The notes under the pieces: generated by a model | What the model saw: the letters and a program-made list of their open reading frames with translations, nothing else | What the model was told of the DNA's origin: nothing | The model's database searches: none | Assembly (NCBI RefSeq): GCF_019457595.1 | Contig: NZ_CP080419.1 | Coordinates: 2,108,001 to 2,172,000 of the forward strand | Reading direction: 5' to 3' | Length of the DNA: 64,000 nucleotides | Origin: Shewanella psychrotolerans | GTDB lineage: Bacteria > Pseudomonadota > Gammaproteobacteria > Enterobacterales > Shewanellaceae | Translations under genes and position numbers: made by a program | Shown: one piece after another, positions 36,424 through 43,609 of the stretch | Layout of the letters: every line of letters starts with the position of its first letter | Position numbering within the stretch: the first letter of the stretch is position 1

Positions 36424-36546
36424 TTATCCGATCGCGTCTTCAACTGCATCAATATTGTTTGATGCGTAAACAATAGCGGCAGAAACTACCGCGCTAATAA
36501 CCAGCATTGCCACTAGTGACCAGCTTTGCTTTTTTGTCAGATTCAT
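36424..36546 (-). CDS. 40-residue phage membrane peptide upstream of the capsid gene
   Basis: A short frame (MNLTKKQSWSLVAMLVISAV start) with one membrane helix and an acidic tail; AAAGG stands upstream. It ends ten bases before the capsid start and appears to be the first gene of the structural transcript. Confidence 0.55.
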   Translation of the reverse strand: MNLTKKQSWSLVAMLVISAVVSAAIVYASNNIDAVEDAIG

Positions 36547-36680
36547 AGAATTACCTTTGTAGTTAAAAATAGTTAAATTGCCTCAACTGTTTTAACTGGC
36601 GTTTTAGAATCAAAAAAAATGGTATTCGGTTCTCGATTTGGTCAAATTCGGTAATATGACTAGATGACCGACCATAAAAA

Positions 36681-36700
36681 AACCCGCACTTTTGCGGGTT
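36681..36700. terminator. bidirectional terminator after the packaging ATPase
   Basis: Stem AACCCGCA / TGCGGGTT with loop CTTT, preceded by seven A's and followed by T's. Leftward it closes the ATPase operon; the structural operon must therefore have its own promoter between 36547 and 36680. Confidence 0.85.
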
Positions 36701-36715
36701 TTATCAGATTATAAT

Positions 36716-37411
36716 TTAAGCATCGGGGTAAATATGCCGCAAATCTAACCTTTCAATATCCCCCATCTTGGGGTTTTTCTTGATATACGTTAGCGGATCC
36801 AGTGCCAAAATATCATTAACAGGTATTCCGCATTCTCTCGCCATGCGTTCGGCATCGGCTAAAGTTTCTTGAATCCCAACTATTTTATAAGGTGTCATGC
36901 TTAAAATCGTTTTTGGAACTTCGGTTGAACGCTGAAAAATACAATGCATAACTAAACCAAATTTTCTGCCACCTGTTAAGCATTCACCAAATGCGCTTTG
37001 TTCTTTGCCTGTGCTGTCACACCATTTCGCTAATTCTTCAATGATCACATCTAAGCGCCGTTGGCCGTCAGATGCTAACCACATCAACTTACAAAACCAA
37101 AGCATTTCTTCACGGCTAGGTTCTGCGGGTTTATACGCGATCCTAAACGGTTTTTTAGATGCCCATGCGGATGCAAACGCTTTAGCAAATGTAGCTTTGG
37201 TCGAATAGTGATAAACCCGCTTGTTAGCAAAGCCTGTATTGTCGATGCTGCCTTTTTTGTAGACGTAATCACCATAGGGATCGAATATCGATAAACAAGG
37301 GCTTTTGGGCATCATGCCAGCCCATTGAACAGCAACAGCTTTACCGCCGCCAGTGCCAGCGGTATAGCTCACATGAAGCGCTTTGTGGCGGTTTGATTTG
37401 TTAATTGCCAT
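36716..37411 (-). CDS. phage genome-packaging ATPase (FtsK/HerA-like)
   Basis: A 231-residue ATPase of the size of PRD1/PM2 P9, which pumps DNA into the capsid. The P-loop is YTAGTGGGKAVAV near residues 16-28, unusual because Ala follows the Lys where Ser or Thr normally coordinates magnesium. Walker B is LDVIIEELAKW near 119-129, with two acidic residues. The gene is one base from its upstream neighbour. With the capsid protein it defines the tailless-phage lineage. Confidence 0.7.
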   Translation of the reverse strand: MAINKSNRHKALHVSYTAGTGGGKAVAVQWAGMMPKSPCLSIFDPYGDYVYKKGSIDNTGFANKRVYHYSTKATFAKAFASAWASKKPFRIAYKPAEPSREEMLWFCKLMWLASDGQRRLDVIIEELAKWCDSTGKEQSAFGECLTGGRKFGLVMHCIFQRSTEVPKTILSMTPYKIVGIQETLADAERMARECGIPVNDILALDPLTYIKKNPKMGDIERLDLRHIYPDA

Positions 37412-37974
37412 TATGCCGCCTCACTTAATTCTGATCGCTCTTTTAGCCTTTCCTTTTTCGCTGCTGTTTCGGCCTCTAGTTGCAAGCGCTTTTGGTCTTT
37501 AAATTTCAAATATACGGTGACAGCAAACAAAACGATGCCTTTTAAGGCGATTAACTCAACTCTATATTTAAATAACGTCTTTAACCATGGCGGTGCATCG
37601 GCAATATCATTGCCATATTTTACAACACAAGGCGCTAAATCATCGGCTAGGCTTTCAATCTCAAAGGGCGATATTTTAAGATCGGTTTTCGTAATTGTTG
37701 ACGCAAACATCATCAAACCGTTTGCACCCTGAATAACTAACGATTTAGCGGCGGTTTGGGTTATCTTCTCTATCTTTTCATCTGCTGCGGCTTTGACTTC
37801 GTTAAAATCAGGCGCGCTACTCTCAAACAAAAATGCATCAAATTCCGTATTTTCGGTATCAATTACGGTATCGGAAGCGAATTTATTCCAATCATTTCCG
37901 TTATCAATAACGGTTTCTAATACGGGTATTTCGGTCTCAATTTCGGTGTTTATTTCTAAATTTTCGCCAGTCAT
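37411..37974 (-). CDS. phage protein with one membrane helix (187 aa)
   Basis: An acidic N-terminal third (residues 1-60), a helical middle, a membrane helix at about 143-160 (ELIALKGIVLFAVTVYLKF) and a charged C-terminal coil (AAKKERLKERSELSEAA). It overlaps both neighbours by one base. Possibly an early or assembly factor; no family is recognised. Confidence 0.55.
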   Translation of the reverse strand: MTGENLEINTEIETEIPVLETVIDNGNDWNKFASDTVIDTENTEFDAFLFESSAPDFNEVKAAADEKIEKITQTAAKSLVIQGANGLMMFASTITKTDLKISPFEIESLADDLAPCVVKYGNDIADAPPWLKTLFKYRVELIALKGIVLFAVTVYLKFKDQKRLQLEAETAAKKERLKERSELSEAA

Positions 37975-38411
37975 TAAACCGCCCTCACCACTTTAACGCC
38001 CAAAACAACTAACCCAGCAGTAACTAAACCACCCAAAACCCACCCCAAAAAGCCGCCAGAATCGCCGCTATCGTGATCATCTTCGATTTCGTTAGGCTCT
38101 GGCTCCCATTCGGTTATTTCTGCGTTAGAATCGCTTACAGGCGTTTTGATTGTTTGGGTATCTTGGTTCGGCAATTTTGTATCAATGGCTAATGATTCGG
38201 AAATAGTCGGTAAATCGGCATCAAGCGGAACCATATTAGCCCGCCAAAATAGCTGCAAACCTTCACCGCTGCGCATATCTTGCTTGCATGTTGGGCAATA
38301 GGTGTATAACAGCTTTTTCCCGTTTGAGCGTTGGCGAACTTCCATTTCATCGCCACATTGACAGCGCATTTTTCCCAAAACTGTTGGGTTAGGCTTTTTC
38401 ATTGGCTGCAC
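37974..38411 (-). CDS. phage zinc-ribbon membrane protein (145 aa)
   Basis: An N-terminal zinc ribbon (CQCGDE at 18-23 and CPTC near 39-42), an acidic linker, and a C-terminal membrane helix (FLGWVLGGLVTAGLVVLGV). The zinc ribbon could bind DNA, with the helix placing it at the membrane where virions assemble. It overlaps the upstream gene by 23 bases. Confidence 0.55.
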   Translation of the reverse strand: MQPMKKPNPTVLGKMRCQCGDEMEVRQRSNGKKLLYTYCPTCKQDMRSGEGLQLFWRANMVPLDADLPTISESLAIDTKLPNQDTQTIKTPVSDSNAEITEWEPEPNEIEDDHDSGDSGGFLGWVLGGLVTAGLVVLGVKVVRAV

Positions 38412-38679
38412 CCTCTAATTCTATTACTCGGTTTTCAAGTGAGATTAACTTAGCGTAGAGGGCTTTAATTTGATTTTGTTGGTGTTCTACTGATTGAGTT
38501 AATGTGCCTGATAGCTTGACGGCATCAACAACAAGTTGTTGGCCCATCTTCGCTTTTAGATCTACTCTCATAGAGGACACTTGATCCATCTCTGCGAGCT
38601 TCGTCATGATCACATCAAATTGTTGTGTTAAGGAAAGGGGTTTTGTTTGTTGCTCTATTTTTTGGCTTGTATCGGTCAC
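38389..38679 (-). CDS. small coiled-coil phage protein (96 aa)
   Basis: A GTG-started protein with AAGGG eight bases upstream. The C-terminal half is a leucine-zipper-like coil (NQIKALYAKLISLENRVIEL). It is the first gene of the ATPase operon, next to the putative origin. Function unknown. Confidence 0.55.
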   Translation of the reverse strand: MTDTSQKIEQQTKPLSLTQQFDVIMTKLAEMDQVSSMRVDLKAKMGQQLVVDAVKLSGTLTQSVEHQQNQIKALYAKLISLENRVIELEGAANEKA

Positions 38680-39225
38680 TGTGTTAACCCTTAGTAAATT
38701 AAAAAGGGCTGTCTCACTATCAGGTTAACAAATGTTGCTTGGGTATACAATTTCGCCTTTCTGTTCTGCTAGACAGTTGCGCAGCAACAGCCCCGCAGGG
38801 ACACCAAGCCATGCTTACAAACACGCTTAGACGGTCGTAGACAAAATCAGGTACCGCGCTCGCGACTGACCCCTAGCGCAGCTAGGAAGTGGTCAGGCAT
38901 TCTTCGATTAATGCTTTATCCCCAAGCTTGCGAGGGGTAAAGCATTAATCAACCCTTACCTTTTATCTTTAGATAAAACATTTAGGTAACTATGGCGTTT
39001 AAATGTTCGGACATATTACACGGAGTAGTTTTAGTCCCAAGTCACAGCTTACACACATACTTATACACAGCTAGCGCGATTTTTGACCGCTTCAAGTCGC
39101 ATTGCTCCAGTTCAAACATAAGTACAATCTAATTTAAGTCGATGAGATTGGTTAATATATAGGCGATTTTTGCGATAGATGATCGCAAAAATCCGCAATT
39201 AAGCGGCATTTTGGTAATATATTGG
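38680..39225. other. phage non-coding region, candidate replication origin
   Basis: 546 bp without genes beside the replication protein. It has a 17-bp stem with one bulge (38906-38923 / 38934-38950, loop of ten), a perfect 12-bp stem (GATTTTTGCGAT, 39165-39176, with ATCGCAAAAATC, 39182-39193), short hairpins at 38872-38886 (CCTAG/CTAGG) and in GTTGCGCAGCAAC, and a DnaA-box-like TTATACACA at 39061-39069. The mix of hairpins, AT-rich DNA and a DnaA box suits an origin; promoters may also lie here. Confidence 0.5.
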
Positions 39226-39822
39226 CTAGTTTGGTGGCGGGGTATTGCTGTGGGCTTGTTTGCGGCGTCTGAATTTATCTAATAGAGTGATAGGGGTTAG
39301 TATGTATTTGATTGCTACGCCCCACTGCTTAGACTCACGAACGAGCTTTTTAGTTGTGGCTTTCGCTGCTTCTACGTAGGGTGCTAACAGCCCGAACACA
39401 TCAAAGTATTTCTCTGTGACGCGCTTTATCGATGCCAAGCATACGTATTCGCCTTGGCTGTTCTTCATGCCTCGCGGCTGCGTAGACTCAATCCAGCCAT
39501 TTTCGATAACACGCGCAGCGCACTGTTTGACCCTCCAAAGCGGAAGATCGCACTTTTTCGCGATAGTTTCCCACGTATAGAGAAAGAACCCATTACTTGT
39601 AGTCATGCCTATTTTGCGCGTTCTTAACTCCATATTATCGACTAAGCAGGTCATTAACTTGGCTATATCTTTAAGAAAACGCTTTTGCGTAGCTCGCCCA
39701 CACTGACTAAGCAGCGCTGCTTGCTCTGAAGGGGTTTCTAGGTATTGCGACCAACGCGCCCGATTGAGCGCCGCAAACGGGCGATCAGATCTGGTTTTAG
39801 TGGTTGGTGCTGCTTGATTCAT
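39226..39822 (-). CDS. putative phage replication protein with winged helix
   Basis: A 198-residue protein. Residues 90-125 (WETIAKKCDLPLWRVKQCAA) form a helix-turn-helix or winged helix, and the flanks are basic. It resembles small plasmid-type replication initiators more than polymerases or HUH nucleases; no HUH or catalytic tyrosine pattern was seen. It is the last gene of the early operon and adjoins the hairpin-rich non-coding region. Initiator function is inferred from context. Confidence 0.5.
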   Translation of the reverse strand: MNQAAPTTKTRSDRPFAALNRARWSQYLETPSEQAALLSQCGRATQKRFLKDIAKLMTCLVDNMELRTRKIGMTTSNGFFLYTWETIAKKCDLPLWRVKQCAARVIENGWIESTQPRGMKNSQGEYVCLASIKRVTEKYFDVFGLLAPYVEAAKATTKKLVRESKQWGVAIKYILTPITLLDKFRRRKQAHSNTPPPN

Positions 39823-39983
39823 GCTTTGTTTAACCTCATTGCGGCTAAACGTTGACGGTACTCACCAGCGCAGATCAAACAGAATGTTGCCGAACGTGGG
39901 CAAGCTGCTAGCCTGTCCTGTCTGGCAAACTTAAGCATGATCTTAGCTTGTTCGTAGAGTTCGGATTCTGACCATGACCGCAT
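39819..39983 (-). CDS. 54-residue cysteine-containing phage protein
   Basis: A short frame (MRSWSESELYEQAKIMLKFA start) with ATGA overlap to the replication gene. Cys at positions 28, 35 and 38 (ACPRS, FCLIC) could form a small metal site. Coupling to its neighbours supports translation. Confidence 0.5.
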   Translation of the reverse strand: MRSWSESELYEQAKIMLKFARQDRLAACPRSATFCLICAGEYRQRLAAMRLNKA

Positions 39984-39985
39984 GA

Positions 39986-40192
39986 TCACGCACCAAGCTT
40001 AACAGCTTGACGCTGATACGCGCAGACAACACCAAAGGCTTCAACAGCGGAGTTAAGCTTGCCGTGTTCTAAGTGCCATTGGGCGATCTCTTGGTATCGC
40101 TCTACTTGGAGCGCAATAAAATGACGGGTTGAACTATTAGGCGTTAAGCCTTTGTTCATCTTTAAAATGGTATTTATAGCAATCATGTTCAA
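39986..40192 (-). CDS. small early phage protein (68 aa)
   Basis: A helical protein (RHFIALQVERYQEIAQWHLE). It starts at TTG 40192 or, more likely, ATG 40186; neither has a strong ribosome site. It leads the early leftward operon from the regulatory region. Function unknown. Confidence 0.5.
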   Translation of the reverse strand: MNMIAINTILKMNKGLTPNSSTRHFIALQVERYQEIAQWHLEHGKLNSAVEAFGVVCAYQRQAVKLGA

Positions 40193-40434
40193 GTCTCGGT
40201 TTGTAAGCTGGCTTGGCTAAATGTTCGGGGGGGGTATGCACACCCCCCCTTCACACCGAGACAGCTTTTTTGTTTCATGAAGTTGAAAACACCGATGCTT
40301 TACATGTGACTACAAAACAACGGCGCAACAAACAATACACACAATTTTGTGTACAGTACACACAACCTAGTGCGCGCTGTGATGGTTTTTTGTTCGCATT
40401 TGTCTCATTTTGATACTGGTGCTATTCTAAGCAG
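40193..40434. promoter_or_regulatory. phage divergent control region
   Basis: It lies between the leftward early operon and the rightward regulator. It contains a G8/C7 hairpin (40228-40249, loop ATGCAC), a palindrome ACACAA-TT-TTGTGT (40339-40352) followed by a second half-like ACACACAA, and the first copy of GTGACTACAAAACA (40306-40319), repeated at 40435-40448. These are candidate operators for a lysogeny switch. Confidence 0.5.
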
Positions 40435-40731
40435 GTGACTACAAAACATGGGTTTTTATTAATGCATTACGATGAGCTTTTATCTCGTGCAATTGCACGC
40501 GCGTCATGTCGTGGCAGCATAAGACAGGCAGCAGCTAAAATTGGTATTAGGGATACTTACTTAGGACAGTTAGTTAAATGGCGTGAAACTGGCAAGTTTC
40601 CGTCAGATGATGTGTTGTTTAAAATTGCTGAATTAGCAGGTGAAGACAAAATAAAATCTCATTTTGCGACAATGGCAGCAAAGATAGAAAATGAAGAAAT
40701 ATCAGCAGCTTATGAAGCCCTCGCATCTTAA
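40435..40731 (+). CDS. phage helix-turn-helix repressor-like protein
   Basis: Up to 98 residues. RQAAAKIGIRDTYLGQLVKW is a helix-turn-helix of the Cro/phage-regulator sort. The GTG at 40435 lies inside a repeated operator-like sequence, so ATG 40462 (89 residues, MHYDELLSRAIARASCRG start) is an equal or better start; neither has a clear ribosome site. Placed opposite the early operon, it is the best candidate for the lysogenic repressor. Confidence 0.6.
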   Translation: MTTKHGFLLMHYDELLSRAIARASCRGSIRQAAAKIGIRDTYLGQLVKWRETGKFPSDDVLFKIAELAGEDKIKSHFATMAAKIENEEISAAYEALAS

Positions 40732-40744
40732 TTTCTATTTTTTT

Positions 40745-40772
40745 AAAACACACTCTGTATATTATGTTAAAT
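40745..40772 (+). other. dif half-site (right junction of prophage)
   Basis: Central TGTATA (40756-40761) and XerD arm TTATGTTAAAT (40762-40772) are perfect and in the same orientation as the left site, but the XerC arm (AAAACACACTC) does not match. A phage-derived att site with only a XerD arm is known from TLC-type satellite phages. Confidence 0.7.
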
Positions 40773-40946
40773 TCCCTTTGATTTATATTACGTACATGTG
40801 TAAGTGTGTAAAGTTTCACTTAATTTCAGAATCTGAATCAAGAAGCAATTCAAGCTATGACAGTCATTAGCCTCTCTGCCTTAGTCCAGATTGTTTAAAT
40901 GATGAAAGGCAATTGAATTGATTAAAGATTAGGCGTCGCTACGTGC

Positions 40947-41141
40947 ATGAAATCATTGATACCATACGATTGCCCAGTAGAATGTGCGCAGCGTTATGAC
41001 AGCCTCTTTGGAAAATGCTTAAATTTCAATTTGGATAGAATTGTTGATAGTGATGAAAATTCAGCGGGAATGTACTTTTCTGCACTAGTTTTCTATATCT
41101 GCGGTCTGATTATCTATAAATATGTGATTGTTCCAGAATGA
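40947..41141 (+). CDS. small possible membrane protein (64 aa)
   Basis: A 64-codon frame just outside the prophage, with a C-terminal hydrophobic stretch (YFSALVFYICGLIIYKYVIV). The ribosome site is weak. It could be a minor chromosomal gene or chance. Confidence 0.25.
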   Translation: MKSLIPYDCPVECAQRYDSLFGKCLNFNLDRIVDSDENSAGMYFSALVFYICGLIIYKYVIVPE

Positions 41142-41261
41142 AAGGTGTGGAAAGCCTCTAGAACAGTAAAGTTGGCCGTAACTTTTGGTCCAATGGGTTC
41201 AGGTTGGTATCTATACGAAATTATAGTCCTGTCGCAAAGAATAGACGCTAGTACGCTTTGG

Positions 41262-41590
41262 CATTAGTGAGTTAAGTCCCCTAACCTATTTTTGGACAAA
41301 AATGTGTTGGCCTTCGAATGAAGGTGTTGGCATTTTTTGTGGTTTAACATTTGGCTGTTTTGGAATTGGGATTTGTGTTTAAAGTCGAATCTTCATTGTA
41401 GTTAAAAGCCTGCGGCTCGCTTATGTGTAGATACTGCTTCGGGACGCTATACGTCATCCTTGACCGCTTAACGAAAACATCCCTGTTTTCGATACCCTCA
41501 GCCGCACCTACACGGGGTAATTTTATATCTCCGATTTAGCCTTTCGGGTATCAATCTGGCAATCAAAAGTTAAATCGTTTCTGGACAAAA
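41262..41590 (+). repeat. structured intergenic repeat, copy 1
   Basis: Shares an ordered set of blocks with 51670-51975 (direct) and 57470-57935 (inverted): TTAGTGAGTTAA, TTGGACAAAAAT, CCTTCGAATGAAGG, TCGAATCTTCATTGTAGTTA, AAGCCTGCGGCTCGCTT, CGTCATCC, a hairpin, and TCTCCGATTT. The hairpin CGAAAACA-TCCC-TGTTTTCG lies at 41472-41491. It sits downstream of the KAP gene. Function unknown. Confidence 0.7.
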
Positions 41591-41680
41591 CCTTTTTACG
41601 GGCTTAGCTAAATTAGAAACTCATGAATTAGCTTTGATATGGAAAAGTCGCATAGTCATGTATCCAGCATTGCTAGTCTA

Positions 41681-43315
41681 TTAGTTTCGAAATTTACCCA
41701 TTCTATATTTGTTTAATTCACTGATACTAGCAATTTTATCGAGGGCGTCATTAACCTTAGTGGCCAAATCTTGATTGCTCCCTGCAAGTAGCATAAAGAC
41801 TCGAATGTAATCCGTTAGCTCTTCACCTTCAAAGCTCATGAACAAACTATAAATGTCTTCTGTCTTGAGTCTTGCTAATATTTCAGCTTCAGACGAGTTG
41901 TAAGAGTTTGAACCACGCCTCAAGTCCAATATATCTTTCACTGTCGGTTCTGGCTTTAGCTCTAAGTAGGATTCACGCAATCTTTCAACAAACCGCTCGT
42001 CTTTAACCTCAAATGAGAAACCACTATCTACATCAAAAGCTTCGGGACTTCCACGCCTTGAGTCAATGAAAAATTCAATCAACTCATCTGCTTTGTCATC
42101 TTTTTCAATCGTACGCAACACCTTCAAACCAGAGCTGTATTGAGAAGCAGAAGTACTAGACGCTATATCTCGCATTCCCTCTTCAAAAGCTAAAGCAATA
42201 TCTTTTTCATTGTTATTAAATGAGCCATGGAAAAGTCTCCAAGCTTCATCCCATTTCACACTAGCATTTTGAATTTCAAACTCTTTCTGCTTATGTATGC
42301 AAAGGGGAATTAACTTTTCTTTATCAAGAAACCCTTGCTCAATACCACGAGCAACAGCCAAATCTATTTCATCAGTATATCCATAACCATATCGACTTAA
42401 TGTCATATTCCATCTAACGGTTATTTCTTTCGTCCATCCCGCCTGTTCATTTTTCTTCCTAGTCCCAGACTGCTTTACAAACCCAAACTCTGGAATGTGT
42501 TTTTCATCAGCACCATGACAGTAGTAACACCAACTGAGTACTATAGTAGAGTGAATCACTTGCCTCTTGATGCTTTCATCGAAACCATCAACCAACTCTA
42601 AGAATTCTTTCGTGTGCTCAACTATCTTTCTGATAACTCGCTTATTTTTAATATCCAGTCCCACACAGCAATCACGAACATAATCTTTAAATTCGAAATC
42701 TTCTACAAACATAGTGTCGAAACACTGTTCAGCTGTTGGCTCAAAGTGGAGTTGTCTATCTACGATTTTCTCTTTGTACTTCCTATAATCTTCGAAAGTT
42801 TGGTCACCAGCTTGCTCATTAAGCAATAAGACAACCTTGCATCCTTTTTGCTCCTTGAAGAAAGAAACTAGTCCCATAAAATCTTTGATATTAATGCCGT
42901 TGCTATGGCGCTCTAAGTCATCAAAGCAGATTATTGTTTTGTTCATCGCTAGTTGAGAAACTGAATTAATAAGGCTACCAATACCCCCGACATATCTACT
43001 CACATAGGGGATTTTTGTATCCTTTACCAGATCAGCTACTTTTTTTGAATAGCCTTTGATGTTAGGAGCTTGCCCTATTCTCTTGGTATCAATCGTGTTT
43101 AGGAATGTAGTTTGCTTTAGCTCGGAAATTGAATTAATCCCGAATAATGAAACATAAGAATATGATTTCAAAGCGCATTCACCTTTGAATTCTTCGATGT
43201 ACTGCTCCCAGCTGTAAGTTTTACCTATCCCCCAATCACCTTTGATAGCTAATACTTCAGGGGTCTCTGTGGAAAGGAACCTTCGAGTTTGTTCTTTAAC
43301 TAATTCAACTGACAT
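41681..43315 (-). CDS. KAP-family P-loop NTPase
   Basis: A 544-residue KAP-type ATPase. Walker A GDWGIGKT at residues 26-33 and Walker B IICFDDLERHSNG at 128-140 are intact. No membrane segments were noticed, unlike many KAP proteins. The C-terminal 300 residues are helical and without recognised motifs. KAP NTPases occur in phage-defence operons; this one is alone between repeats. A defence role is inferred from its company. The ATG at 43315 starts MSVELVKEQTRRFL. Confidence 0.75.
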   Translation of the reverse strand: MSVELVKEQTRRFLSTETPEVLAIKGDWGIGKTYSWEQYIEEFKGECALKSYSYVSLFGINSISELKQTTFLNTIDTKRIGQAPNIKGYSKKVADLVKDTKIPYVSRYVGGIGSLINSVSQLAMNKTIICFDDLERHSNGINIKDFMGLVSFFKEQKGCKVVLLLNEQAGDQTFEDYRKYKEKIVDRQLHFEPTAEQCFDTMFVEDFEFKDYVRDCCVGLDIKNKRVIRKIVEHTKEFLELVDGFDESIKRQVIHSTIVLSWCYYCHGADEKHIPEFGFVKQSGTRKKNEQAGWTKEITVRWNMTLSRYGYGYTDEIDLAVARGIEQGFLDKEKLIPLCIHKQKEFEIQNASVKWDEAWRLFHGSFNNNEKDIALAFEEGMRDIASSTSASQYSSGLKVLRTIEKDDKADELIEFFIDSRRGSPEAFDVDSGFSFEVKDERFVERLRESYLELKPEPTVKDILDLRRGSNSYNSSEAEILARLKTEDIYSLFMSFEGEELTDYIRVFMLLAGSNQDLATKVNDALDKIASISELNKYRMGKFRN

Positions 43316-43609
43316 ATTTGCAATATTTCCTACAAGCAGAATGGTATTGAGACCAATATAAACTAGTTAGTCAATCTGTTGTATAAAAGGAAGTGTGTTT
43401 GTAAGTTACATCGATCAAAAAACTCAGAACTTTGCTTTTACATTATTTGAGTATGGAAAAGTGAATGGAGCGCGTTATCATTCTATCACTTTTGGGGGTA
43501 ACCGCGCCTGATGAAAGACTGACACGAAGTTGGACAAGTTACATTCTAAATTAATCCAGCTAAATAGCTTTGGGGCATAAACGAGTTATCTCACTAAACT
43601 GTTTAGCCT
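43316..43609. other. intergenic region with a partial repeat end
   Basis: GGGGCATAAACGAGTT (43572-43587) with the flanking ATCTCACTAAA is the same inverted end block seen at 57893-57925, indicating a remnant of the array repeat. Nothing else is recognised. Confidence 0.45.

Larger units (their letters stand above)
29791..40772. mobile_element. integrated tailless (DJR-type) prophage, about 11 kb
   Basis: The segment is bounded by direct copies of TGTATATTATGTTAAATT (18 bp). It holds two outward-lying regulators, a leftward structural operon with a candidate double-jelly-roll capsid protein and a packaging ATPase, many one-helix membrane proteins, lysis-type genes and a replication module. 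Size and content match corticovirus/autolykivirus-like phages with an internal membrane. No integrase or transposase is encoded, which together with the dif half-sites implies use of host XerCD. All structural genes look intact, so the prophage may be viable. Confidence 0.75.

Noticed and set aside
39226..39822. HUH rolling-circle initiator
   Set aside because: No HUH motif or catalytic tyrosine pattern in the protein; only a winged helix is visible.
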